From a virus: a DNA stretch of 64,000 bases. The DNA lies in the IMG/VR virus record IMGVR_UViG_3300023109_001262, positions 1-64,000 of that record; one strand, given 5' to 3'. The number at the start of each line of letters is the position of its first letter. Position 1 is the stretch's first letter. The notes beneath the pieces were generated by a model that saw only the letters and a list, made by a program, of their open reading frames with translations, had not been told where the DNA came from and ran no database searches. A program made the translations under genes and the position numbers. Positions 1-9,500 of the stretch are shown here, one piece after another.

Positions 1-755
1 GGATTTAAGTCATTCATTTCTAAAATATCGTCTCTAATGTTCTGATTACGCTTTTCTAAGTTGATAACACGTACAAAACTGTTAGTAACTGCTGCTGTAT
101 AATATGCAAATGGATTATTTGACTTTGATTCGTCAAACTGCAAACCAATTTGCGAAAGTTGCAGTATTGCTTGCCCTTTCATCTCGTCATTGTAAGTGTA
201 TCCACGTACATTGCCTCTTGTAGCATAACGATCAACAAGCTTCATCCACATTCGAGCAAGTTCATTGGTTGCTCGAGCATGTTTTAAACTAAAATTACCA
301 TTTTCCATGCCACCTTCCCAATGACTTTTACCAACTAAAACTAATTCGCCTTCATCATTAAATTTATAATGGTTAAAAGGAGGAAAATTTAGTTTTACTT
401 TAGTGTCTGCTATAGTCTTTGGAGTTTTTTTACGTCCAGGCTCTTCCGGAATATGATCAAAAGTCATAATTCGAAAGATTAATTCTTCTTTTGTAATAGT
501 TTTGTAATCAACTTCACATTCAGCTTGCTTTACTTTTTCGCCTGCTTGTTTACGACGAGCATATTCTGCATCGCCTAACCTTTTTGCTTTATTTCGTTTA
601 GCTTCTGCAACAGTTCTGATATTAACTTTTTCAATATCAGGCAAAATAATGTCATACTGATTGTATTCTGGCTCTACAAAACTACAAAATTGTGATTTTG
701 ATATGTGTATCTGTTTTAACAAGTCTTTATTGTTAAGATAGTTTACTTTCCTCAT
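1..755 (-). CDS. 55: Late-transcription sigma factor gp55, C-terminus cut by window edge
   Basis: Reads leftward from ATG at 755-753 behind a strong ribosome site (AGGAGA, 758-763) and runs off the window after 251 codons without a stop. Residues 2-15 (RKVNYLNNKDLLKQ) resemble the T4 gp55 N-terminus, which confirms the start. Residues about 213-246 (NNPFAYYTAAVTNSFVRVI, then a KRNQNIRDD segment) match the gp55/sigma region 2 core. In T4 this protein directs host RNA polymerase to late promoters with the sliding clamp and gp33. T4 gp55 is 185 residues. Here about 130 extra, mostly charged residues (about 25-160, RRKQ- and EEPGRKK-type) lie between the N-terminal motif and the core. It is divergent from the baseplate operon and has its own sigma70-type promoter. 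Confidence 0.88.
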   Translation of the reverse strand, partial: MRKVNYLNNKDLLKQIHISKSQFCSFVEPEYNQYDIILPDIEKVNIRTVAEAKRNKAKRLGDAEYARRKQAGEKVKQAECEVDYKTITKEELIFRIMTFDHIPEEPGRKKTPKTIADTKVKLNFPPFNHYKFNDEGELVLVGKSHWEGGMENGNFSLKHARATNELARMWMKLVDRYATRGNVRGYTYNDEMKGQAILQLSQIGLQFDESKSNNPFAYYTAAVTNSFVRVINLEKRNQNIRDDILEMNDLN

Positions 756-779
756 AGGTTCTCCTAAAATGTTAATACT

Positions 780-808
780 ATTATAATATACTTACTTAAT
801 TATGTCAA
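780..808 (-). promoter_or_regulatory. Consensus sigma70-type promoter for gp55
   Basis: On the minus strand TTGACA (808-803) and TATAAT (785-780) are both exact consensus with a 17-base spacer. The predicted start of transcription is near 773, about 18 bases before the gp55 start codon. Its -35 end touches the plus-strand late box at 808-815. Recognition by the host housekeeping sigma factor is an inference from the consensus match. Confidence 0.85.
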
Positions 809-815
809 CTAAATA
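808..815 (+). promoter_or_regulatory. Candidate T4-type late promoter for the baseplate operon
   Basis: ACTAAATA lies 18 bases before the ATG at 834, with AGGAGA (823-828) as ribosome site. It differs from T4 TATAAATA at the first two positions. The same NNTAAATA core recurs before 6534, 25847, 30556 and 32133, which supports a gp55-dependent role. Confidence 0.6.
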
Positions 816-833
816 ATAGTATAGGAGAATAGC

Positions 834-1607
834 ATGGCAAACAATCCCTCGTCGAGTAGAGAAAATTTAACAGGAAGCGAAGTACCACTTGGAGCTGCAA
901 GTGTATCATCTAGCGATGTTGTTACAGATCCTGGCGCTAGGCGCAGAGGCAATTTACCTCCAGGAGCAGTTCCAACAAACGATTTAAATTTTGTTGAAGC
1001 TGATTGGGGATCAAAAACTGACCTTGATTGGAGAGTTAAACTGTCGCTGCCTGCTAATTTTCAAAACAGTGATATATTACAACCTTTGCTTGAAACTAAT
1101 GGGTTTATGTTTCCTTATACTCCACAAATAACTATGGAACACACTGCTAACTATAATGCTCTTCATCCTACACATAGTAATTATTCATTTCCTGCTTATC
1201 AGAACAGTCAAGTGAACTCGTTAACTATTATTGGCGAATTTGTAGTAGAAAATGCAACAGATGCAAGATATTGGATTGCTGCAACTCATTATCTACGTAG
1301 TGTAACAAAGATGGCATATGGAAGCACAAGTAATCAAGGTTCACCGCCTCCTGTTGTTAAATTAAATGGCTACGGTGATTATGTATTTAAAGATGTACCT
1401 GTAACTGTAACTTATTTTACAGTTGACTTGCCTAGTGATGTTGATTATATACAAACAGATGTAGGCGAAAGCGGAACTTGGGTGCCTGTAAGAAGTCAAA
1501 TAAACGTTCAGGTACAGCCAACATACAGCAGAAAGGCGATAACTAAGTTTAGTCTAGATACTTTTATTAATGGTGGTTATATTTCAAACGGAAAAGGATT
1601 TATTTAA
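834..1607 (+). CDS. Baseplate tail-tube junction protein (gp48/gp54-like)
   Basis: A 257-residue protein that heads the baseplate operon, directly before gp53. The body (residues about 50-250) has the look of gp48/gp54-type proteins of marine T4-like phages. These cap the central baseplate hub and start tail-tube assembly, and their fold resembles the tube protein. Visible family-like stretches are FMFPYTPQITMEHTANYNAL (about 91-110), a PAYQNSQV turn and VKLNGYGDYVF. The first 45 residues are Ser/Gly/Pro-rich and probably disordered. The stop overlaps the next ATG by one base (TAATG), so translation is coupled. The assignment to gp48 or gp54 rests on order and general resemblance, not on a clear signature. 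Confidence 0.6.
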   Translation: MANNPSSSRENLTGSEVPLGAASVSSSDVVTDPGARRRGNLPPGAVPTNDLNFVEADWGSKTDLDWRVKLSLPANFQNSDILQPLLETNGFMFPYTPQITMEHTANYNALHPTHSNYSFPAYQNSQVNSLTIIGEFVVENATDARYWIAATHYLRSVTKMAYGSTSNQGSPPPVVKLNGYGDYVFKDVPVTVTYFTVDLPSDVDYIQTDVGESGTWVPVRSQINVQVQPTYSRKAITKFSLDTFINGGYISNGKGFI

Positions 1608-1912
1608 TGGAAGTTAGATACGAAAATAATAGTCCTTGGTCTAATACAGAAATTCAAAATAACGATTATTTGGATGTATTAACAATACGTCCTGTGCCAG
1701 CAAGTCCGGACGACATATTGTATACTGTTCAGCCACAGTATGCATTTAGACCCGACTTGTTAGCTTATGATCTTTACGGTACAAAAAATTTATGGTGGGT
1801 ATTTGCACAACGTAATATGGATTTAATTAAAGATCCAGTATATGATTTAAAACCCGGAGTTAGAATTTATTTGCCCAAAGGCGACGAATTGGCAAGGCAA
1901 CTAGGAGTATAA
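1607..1912 (+). CDS. 53: Baseplate wedge protein gp53 (LysM-like)
   Basis: A 101-residue protein with the gp53 signature: YAFRPDLLAYDLYGTKNLWW followed by VFAQRN, DPVYDLKPG and IYLP, at about residues 45-93. This is the LysM-like fold of gp53, in which a Trp-Trp turn and a PG..I.LP end are typical. In T4, gp53 joins neighbouring wedges around the hub late in baseplate assembly. It is about half the length of T4 gp53 (196 residues), essentially only the LysM-like core, as is usual in marine T4-like phages. It overlaps the preceding stop by one base and is followed at once by the hub gene. Confidence 0.85.
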   Translation: MEVRYENNSPWSNTEIQNNDYLDVLTIRPVPASPDDILYTVQPQYAFRPDLLAYDLYGTKNLWWVFAQRNMDLIKDPVYDLKPGVRIYLPKGDELARQLGV

Positions 1913-4270
1913 ATGGCATACGTACCAGAAAATTCTGGAAATATTGTAATTGGCGATCCTGGAGTGGGGTCAGTAGGGTCTAAACGAACTGCTACAGTCA
2001 ACGATAGCAGTAATAATGTTTCGCGAGCGATCAATTTTTTACAAAATCCTAGTTTAGCAGGCGCTGCTGCTTTATACGGCGAAGATGTCTTTCCGTTTAG
2101 AAACGAATTAAATCAATTTGCTAGTTATGCACCCATTTTTACTCTTGGATGTTTGACAAACATGGAATTTAACTTTCCTTTAAGCTATAGAACTCTTGGT
2201 CCGTTGGTTAAAATTATTCGTAGTGGCGGTGGTGGTGGACCAACTATTCCGTCTTTGTACGACTTAGATGGCAAGCGTGAATTTTTTATTGAAGATGTGT
2301 CAATAAAAAATACAGTAGCACCAGTTAACAGTGTTAGACATAGCAATGCTACTAATATTAATTTTAAAGTTATAGAACCTTACTCAATGGGGCAGTTTTA
2401 TCATAATTTAAGAAGTGCAGCATTAGTAACAGGACATTCTAACTATCTAGACGCTCCGTTTTTAATAAGTGTAGCATTTATTGGGTATGATGACGAAGGT
2501 AATGTTAAATCACCTTTCTTCAGTCAACGACATTTTCCAATACAAATTGTTGAAGCAGACATGTCAGTTTCTGAATCAGGAGCAGTTTATGATATTAAAG
2601 CAGTTCCTTATACTGAACGAGCAGTAACTAATAGAACGCAACGTCTTAAAACTGATGTTCAAATTACAGGCAGGACTGTTGCTGAAATGTTACAAGTAGG
2701 TCCAAATAGTCTTACTACACAAATAAACAAGGTAGGCGAAGAACAACGCGAAGCAGGCAACGATACAAGCGATCGATACATAATTCAATTTCCAAATACT
2801 GGAATTTTAGGCGGAGCAGTTAGCGGAGCTGTTAATGCAGTAAGCGGAGCTTTAACTTCGCAGTTGGGAGCAATTGGATCTTCACTTAATGGATGGTATC
2901 AGGGATTAGTTGGTAACACAGGAGAGAATGCTTCAATTGCAACGCCTAATGTTATAGGCGAAACAACATCTATAATATCCTTAGGGTCGCTATTTGGTGA
3001 CAAATTAAAAGCAGAAGCTGAGTTTGATATAAACGAAATTGGAAGATCATCAATCGTTAGACAAGGAACTTCTGAAAACGCTGGTCAAACAACTCAGCAG
3101 ATTCCTTCTCTAGCTGAAAATCAAGCTAGTCCGGGGACTATTGATAGAACTAGGATAGCCTGGGACGAAAATACAGCAGTAATGTCTTTAAAAGTAAATG
3201 ATAGAATAGAAGACATTATTGAAGAAGTGATAATATCATCAGAATATGGCCGAAGTTTTAGTAGGGCAAATGCAGACATGGCCGGACGTATTAAATGGTT
3301 TAGGATAGAAACACAAACATATAATACTGGAAGTTTATTAGGCGGTATATTTAATGGAACAAACCCTAAAGTTTATGTTTATAGAGTTAGAGTGTTTCGA
3401 TATGACGGTTCAACAGTTGCAGCCCCTGGAATTAGTAGTTTTTCTAAAAGTCTTATAAAACAACTTATGACAGCTAAAGCATACAGCTACATTTATACAG
3501 GTGCTAACGACGATATTATAGACTTAGATTTAAAATTTAATCATACATTTTACACAGGTGTTAATGCATCTCGAAACCAAAAAACCTTAATTCAGCAGTT
3601 AGGCGGAGCGTTAGGGTTTGGACCTAAAGGTAGAGATCCGGTAACAGTAGCCGGTCGAGGAACAGTACCTTCTCAAGCAACAAGTCAGCTTAGAGACGAT
3701 GCAACTGATACTGAAATAGGTAATGGACCTAGCGGTAGAACAGGTTCTGACGATGCCGAAACAGGAACTGCTAGATATTTTAATCAACTGGTTATAAATT
3801 CAGCAGAAGACCTAGTAAAAGTTGATCTAACAATACACGGCGATCCGTATTTTATAATGGATATTGGTATTGGTAATTATCTAGGATTAGTATCGTCTCC
3901 TTTGTTGCCTGTAACACTTGACGGAAGTTGTAATCCGATGGACGGCGAAGTCTATGTTATTTTAAATTTTAGAACTCCGATAGATTACGATCCTAGCGGA
4001 TATGTAGAATATCCATTAGGCGGCTTTTTGCCGTTGTCAATGTTTAGTGGGCTGTATTCTGTAATACTAGTTGAAAGTACTTTTGAAAAAGGTAAATTTG
4101 TACAAAAATTAACACTTACTCGAAAACGCAATCAAGACCTGTCTATAGAAGCACTTGCAGGAAAAGTAATTTCCTTCTTAACAGGCGGTAACGGAACAGT
4201 GCAAAGTACTAATGGCTCACCGACTCAACAAGTCGGTGATAATACTGGACCAGATGAGGATCTTACATAA
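1913..4270 (+). CDS. Baseplate hub-region structural protein (VrlC/gp27-like position)
   Basis: A 785-residue protein between gp53 and gp5. In marine T4-like phages this slot holds a large structural protein often called VrlC-like, which takes the gp27 hub place. Sequence in the C-terminal half is consistent with a hub carrying tail-tube-like domains: a long beta-rich region with DLVKVDLTIHGDPYFIMDIG (about 638-657) and a terminal FEKGKFVQKLTLTRKRNQDL strand pair (about 723-742). Repeated polar, low-complexity linkers occur at about 280-420 and 570-625. It starts directly after the gp53 stop and is followed 3 bases later by gp5, its expected partner. No catalytic motif was seen. The structural role is fairly safe, but equivalence to gp27 is inferred from position. 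Confidence 0.6.
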   Translation: MAYVPENSGNIVIGDPGVGSVGSKRTATVNDSSNNVSRAINFLQNPSLAGAAALYGEDVFPFRNELNQFASYAPIFTLGCLTNMEFNFPLSYRTLGPLVKIIRSGGGGGPTIPSLYDLDGKREFFIEDVSIKNTVAPVNSVRHSNATNINFKVIEPYSMGQFYHNLRSAALVTGHSNYLDAPFLISVAFIGYDDEGNVKSPFFSQRHFPIQIVEADMSVSESGAVYDIKAVPYTERAVTNRTQRLKTDVQITGRTVAEMLQVGPNSLTTQINKVGEEQREAGNDTSDRYIIQFPNTGILGGAVSGAVNAVSGALTSQLGAIGSSLNGWYQGLVGNTGENASIATPNVIGETTSIISLGSLFGDKLKAEAEFDINEIGRSSIVRQGTSENAGQTTQQIPSLAENQASPGTIDRTRIAWDENTAVMSLKVNDRIEDIIEEVIISSEYGRSFSRANADMAGRIKWFRIETQTYNTGSLLGGIFNGTNPKVYVYRVRVFRYDGSTVAAPGISSFSKSLIKQLMTAKAYSYIYTGANDDIIDLDLKFNHTFYTGVNASRNQKTLIQQLGGALGFGPKGRDPVTVAGRGTVPSQATSQLRDDATDTEIGNGPSGRTGSDDAETGTARYFNQLVINSAEDLVKVDLTIHGDPYFIMDIGIGNYLGLVSSPLLPVTLDGSCNPMDGEVYVILNFRTPIDYDPSGYVEYPLGGFLPLSMFSGLYSVILVESTFEKGKFVQKLTLTRKRNQDLSIEALAGKVISFLTGGNGTVQSTNGSPTQQVGDNTGPDEDLT

Positions 4271-4273
4271 ATT

Positions 4274-6025
4274 ATGGCACTTGAAAGAAGAGATAATAGC
4301 GACAGAGCGTCAAATAACACAGGTGTATTTTTAGGTAAAGTAGTAAGTCACCTTGATACAACTTACATGGGCGGCGTACAAGTAGAAATATTAAAAAACA
4401 ACGAAAGTGGTAGCATTACAGGACAAACTGTAAACTGTAAGTATGCTAGTCCGTTTTACGGACAAAGTCCGTATTCTGGGTTAGGAAGAGGTACTGATTA
4501 TGCAAGTACGCAGAAAAGTTACGGGTTTTGGGCTGTACCGCCTGATATAGGAACACAAGTAATTGTAGTAATGCCAGAAGGTAACTATTCTAGTGCTTAT
4601 TGGATAGGATGTGTACCTGATACAGGTATGAATTTTATGACTCCGGGCAATGCAGGAACAACATTTAATAATGCTGATCAGTCAGCTGCATTACCAGTTG
4701 GTGAATTCAACAAATTAACAACACAACTCAATGGTAGCGATCCAACAAAGGCAACTAAGCCGGCAATAGATAGTGACCGCTTTACACGTTACAACGAGAC
4801 TGGATTAATAAAAGATCATATTAGAGGATCTAATACTTCTAGTGCTAGGCGAGAAGTTCCAAGTAAAGTATTTGGCATAAGTACTCCGGGACCTGAAGAC
4901 ATACAGGGCCCTAAGCATCAATACGGTCCTACACCTGCTACTTCGATACAACGACCATATAACAGATTAGGCGGCTCTAGTTTTGTAATGGACGACGGCG
5001 ACATGACACTGTTTAGAAAAAAGCCAGCAGCTGATGGTCCGCTAGAATATGCCAATGCCGAAAAAGGTGATCAAAGTGGTGACCCAACATTGCCAGCAAA
5101 TGATCTGATTAGATTACAAACTAGAACTGGTCATCAAATTTTAATGCACAACACGGAAGATTTAATTTATATTTCTCATGGCAGCGGAAACAGTTGGATA
5201 GAAATGACTGCTAATGGCAAAATTGAAATATATTCTAAAGATAGCATAAGTGTTAATACCGAAAATGATATAAATTTTAATGCAGGAAGAGACATAAATT
5301 TTGCTGCTAAAGAAGACATTAATTTTGTTGCAGATAAAAATATCAAAATGCATTCATTGGAAACTACAACGCATCATGCGTTAAATTATAAAATGCATGT
5401 AGAAGAAAATTCAGACATTAGAATTGACAAAGAGTCATTTACCTATGTTGAACAAGACAAACATTTAGTTGTCAAAGGCAACAAATTAGTATTTGTAGAA
5501 GGCAGTGCAGAAACCGAAGTAAGTTCAGATGTAAAAATGACCCAACGGAACTTTGATATTAAGACTCAACAAGATATTAATTTTTCAGCAGACGCAGGAT
5601 CTATTAGTCTTACTGCACAGCAGAATATTGCAGGAACTGCAACTGCAACTGTAGGTTTTGAAGGGCAAAATGTAGGACTATCTGGTAGGTCAACTGCTGC
5701 AATAAGTGCGGGCTTTATAGGGTTAAATGGTACAGTACATGCACCTGACCCTGTACCAGGAAATACAACAGTCTCGATGCCCGCCGTCGAAGGAGCAAGA
5801 GCGGTAGTAACTTCCGCTGACGAAGCAGCCGAGTTTGAAGGTGAAGAATTTGCATGTTACCCAAAACGCATTCCGCAGCACGAACCTTGGAAAGAACACG
5901 AAAATTTAGACCCAGGATCTTATGTTCCAGATGAAACTCGGTCTACAGAAAATGAAAGACCAGAACCGGATGATTCTCCGTTTGAATTTCCGCCACAGGA
6001 TGATACATTTGCAAAGGGGCAATAA
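4274..6025 (+). CDS. 5: Baseplate central spike/hub protein gp5 (no lysozyme domain)
   Basis: A 583-residue gp5/VgrG-type spike. Residues about 17-115 form the OB-fold domain (VFLGKVVSHLDTTYMGGVQV to the SAYWIGCVPD end, with PPDIGTQVIVVMPEG between). Residues about 310-375 hold short repeats of the NDINFNAGRDINFAAKEDIN type, which build the triple-stranded beta-helix needle, and beta-rich repeats continue to about 490. T4 gp5 has a lysozyme domain between these parts. Here that interval (about 120-300) is Pro/Ser/Gly-rich and shows no lysozyme catalytic signature, as in cyanophage homologues. The acidic, Pro-rich tail (about 510-583) may cap the spike or bind another subunit. It acts at the tail tip to pierce the outer membrane. 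Confidence 0.85.
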   Translation: MALERRDNSDRASNNTGVFLGKVVSHLDTTYMGGVQVEILKNNESGSITGQTVNCKYASPFYGQSPYSGLGRGTDYASTQKSYGFWAVPPDIGTQVIVVMPEGNYSSAYWIGCVPDTGMNFMTPGNAGTTFNNADQSAALPVGEFNKLTTQLNGSDPTKATKPAIDSDRFTRYNETGLIKDHIRGSNTSSARREVPSKVFGISTPGPEDIQGPKHQYGPTPATSIQRPYNRLGGSSFVMDDGDMTLFRKKPAADGPLEYANAEKGDQSGDPTLPANDLIRLQTRTGHQILMHNTEDLIYISHGSGNSWIEMTANGKIEIYSKDSISVNTENDINFNAGRDINFAAKEDINFVADKNIKMHSLETTTHHALNYKMHVEENSDIRIDKESFTYVEQDKHLVVKGNKLVFVEGSAETEVSSDVKMTQRNFDIKTQQDINFSADAGSISLTAQQNIAGTATATVGFEGQNVGLSGRSTAAISAGFIGLNGTVHAPDPVPGNTTVSMPAVEGARAVVTSADEAAEFEGEEFACYPKRIPQHEPWKEHENLDPGSYVPDETRSTENERPEPDDSPFEFPPQDDTFAKGQ

Positions 6026-6478
6026 ATGAGTACAATAGAAAAAAAGTTATATAAACAAGTTAGCGTAAAGAGTAATACTAATAAAGATTTAGAGTATGTA
6101 AAGGCACCTACATACAAAGGATTTAGTACTATTAGCACTTATGGCGACAGTAATGTTTTGTATGATATTTCCCTTATTAAACAGGATATTATTAATCACT
6201 TCCACATACGAAAGGGTGAAAAGTTATCAGATCCAAGTTTTGGCACCATTATTTGGGATATATTGTTTGAACCTCTAACTGATCAGATAAAAAATAAAAT
6301 AATACAAGATGTTTCGGAGATTGTTAATTATGATCAGCGTGTAAGTGTAAACCAGATTATTGTTGATAGTTACGAAAACGGTATTTCTATATCTTGCGAA
6401 CTAGTGTATCTACCTTATTCTATAGTTGAAAAATTACAGTTACAATTCGACGAAGATGCCGGATTTTTTACAGCATAA
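6026..6478 (+). CDS. 25: Baseplate wedge protein gp25
   Basis: A 150-residue protein with the gp25 signature at residues about 48-110: DIINHFHIRKGEKLSDPSFG, then a TIIWDILFEPL stretch and DQRVSVNQI. In T4, gp25 binds gp6 and gp53 in the core wedge bundle and starts sheath assembly. The family is shared with type VI secretion TssE. Length is close to T4 gp25 (132). It starts directly after the gp5 stop and is followed by a 55-base gap carrying a late box and then gp6, its structural partner. Confidence 0.88.
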   Translation: MSTIEKKLYKQVSVKSNTNKDLEYVKAPTYKGFSTISTYGDSNVLYDISLIKQDIINHFHIRKGEKLSDPSFGTIIWDILFEPLTDQIKNKIIQDVSEIVNYDQRVSVNQIIVDSYENGISISCELVYLPYSIVEKLQLQFDEDAGFFTA

Positions 6479-6502
6479 TTATATACGCAGTTATCTTAAA
6501 TT

Positions 6503-6510
6503 GCTAAATA
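6503..6510 (+). promoter_or_regulatory. Candidate T4-type late promoter before gp6
   Basis: GCTAAATA lies 23 bases before the gp6 ATG (6534), in one of the few intergenic gaps of the operon. A purine-rich ribosome site (AAGATAAGGAA, 6518-6528) follows it. It shares the TAAATA core with the other candidate late boxes. Confidence 0.5.
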
Positions 6511-6533
6511 TTACAATAAGATAAGGAATACAA

Positions 6534-9500
6534 ATGTCCTCAAGCGATAGACAAAATAGATTACTACTTTCTGAAGACTGGAAACGTGTTTACCAAAGTT
6601 TTAGAAATGCAGATTTTAAAAGCTACGATTTTGATAATCTTCGTAGAACAATGGTTCAGTATTTACGGGAAAATTATCCTGAAGATTTTAACGATTATAC
6701 AGAAAGTTCCGAATACCTTGCACTTATTGACCTTATCGCCTACCTAGGACAAAATATTGCATTCCGTATAGATCTTAATGCAAGAGAAAACTATTTAGAA
6801 CTTGCAGAACGTAGAGAAAGTGTACTGCGTCTAGCACGTTTGTTGTCTTACAATCCTAAGCGTAATCAAGCAGCAAACGGTCTTTTAAAATTACAAAGCG
6901 TTAGAACATCTGAAGAAGTTTATGATAGTAATAATATAAATTTACAAGGACAAACTATTGTTTGGAATGACCCGTCTAATTCAGAGTGGTATGAACAGTT
7001 TATTAAAATTTTAAATTTATCACTTCCTGTAAACAATACTTTTGGGCGCTCTAATAAAAACGAAATTATTAATGGTATAACTACTGAGCAGTACCGATTT
7101 AACAGTGTAAATAACGATGTCCCGATATTTTCTTTTAATAAAGTAATTGATGGAAGAAGTTTGCAGTTCGAAATAACATCAACAGATATAAGTGCTGATG
7201 CTGTTTTAGAAGAAGCACCGTTTCCAGGAAATAAATTTGCATTTATTTTTAAGGATGATGGCAAAGGAATTACAAGTCCAAATACAGGATTTTTCTCGCA
7301 CTTTAGACAAGGCACATTAGACCAGGGAGTATTTACTGTAAACAGTCCTAGTACTAATCAGGCAATATCAGTTGAAGCGTTAGATATTAATGACTCTGAT
7401 GTATGGCTTTATGGTTTAGATAGTTTAGGCAATGAAAGTGAACTTTGGACTAAAGTTGAAGCATTGCAAGGCAACAATATTATTTACAATAGTTTGTCTA
7501 AAAAAGAAAGAAATATTTACAGTGTTCTTACTCGTGTAGATGACAGAATAAGTTTAATGTTTAGTGATGGTATTTTTGGAAACTTACCAAAGGGTTCATT
7601 TAGAGTATATTACAGAACAAGCCAAAATGACAGAACAATTGTAACTCCCAGAGATCTTAGCAATGTTTCTATTAGTATCTCGTATATCTCAAGAAGTGGA
7701 AAAACAGAAACATTAAGATTAATATACAATCTTCAGTATACTGTTGATAACAGTGCAGAAAGCGAATCTACAGACAGTATACGATTCAATGCACCGTCAA
7801 CATATTATACACAAAATAGAATGGTAACGGGTGAAGACTATCAACTTGCTCCACTAGGAATTAGTCAAAATATTGTAAAATCAAAATCAGTAAACAGAAC
7901 ATCAAGTGGCATTAGTCGATATTTTGATTTAATTGATGCTACTGGAAAATACAGTAAAACTACACTATATGGCAACGACGGAGTCTTGTATAAAGAATAT
8001 AGTGATTTGTTAGTAAATTTTGCATTTCAAACTAAGACAGACGTTGAGGGAGTTATATTAAATTCTATTTTACCAGTATTGTCTAATAAAAAAGTTAGGA
8101 ATTATTACTTTGACAAGTTTCCAAGAATTTTAACAGGAGACTTAGAAATTACTTGGAATCAAGAAACAACTGAAACTAATTTAAGTACAGGATATTTTAA
8201 AAATAAAGAAGGTGCTGCACTAAAATTAGGTAGCTTTACATCTTCAATCCTTTCACTACTAAAACAAGGCACACTTATTAAATTTATTGCACCAACAGGC
8301 TCGCACTTTAATAAAGATTTAGACATTGTTTCGGGTAATCCTTCAATTATAGGAGATACAACATATAAATGGGTTAAATTAATTTCAGTTAACGGAACAG
8401 GATTTGAAATTAGAGATGATAATACCGGTGCTGTTTACTTAAATGACGAAATTCCAACAGGTGCAATTTTATCAGAAATTAAACCGGCATTGCCAAATAA
8501 CTTAATTGCAAGCGTAAAACAACAAGTTATTGATCAGATCTTTGCCTACAAAACGTTTGGTCTACGATTTGATCAAACAGCTAGTGAATGGAGAATTGTT
8601 ACAGAAAACAACCTATCCATTGGCTCAGAGTTTTCGACTGGTAAATCAGGAGACACTACAAATCAACAACTTGATGCTAGTTGGATCTTACTTTTTGAAA
8701 CAGATGGAGAACGTTATAGTGTGACCTATAGAGGCATGCGTTACGTTTTTGAAAGCGACAAGGAAATTAAATTTTATTATGATCCGACAGAAAAAATTTA
8801 TGATAGTAATTCAGGTAAAATTATTAAAGATCTAATATCAGTTTTAAGTGTAAACTATCAGCCGGACAGTACGAGTGCGTTTACTAAAGATTATAACTGG
8901 GAAATTGTTGACATATACCGTGATGTTGAAGGGTATGTTGATAGCAAAAAAATTGAAATAAGTTTTTTTGATGCAGACGAAGACGGAATTGTTGATGACG
9001 CAGACTTGTTTGAAGAAATTGCTTCACCATCAGTAAACACATTAAACAAATATGTTATTTTTAAAAGAATAAAATCTACTGACGGCGTTGAAGATTTCAA
9101 TTATCTTGACAATGCTAATAAAGAAGTTATTATTTTAAGTTCTAAATCAGAAGTACGTCCATTTAGTGAATATAGTAACGGCCAAGTATTTTATTATATA
9201 GATAATGACATTTTTGAAGTATTAGATCAGTCGATTTTAAAATTAAATATTAGTGCAGATTACAAAGCTAGACTAGGTAGAACTGATCTTAAATTTAGAT
9301 ATGTTCATTCTGCAAGTGCAAATGAAAGAATTGATCCTAGCGCAAGTAATATCATTGATATGTATTTGCTAGAAAGAAATTATGATACATCTTATAGAAA
9401 TTGGCTATTGAATAAATCAACAACAAAGCCATTGCCGCCGAGTAGCGATCAGATGCATATTTCTTATGCACCAAGTTTAAACCAAATTAAGTCACTTACA

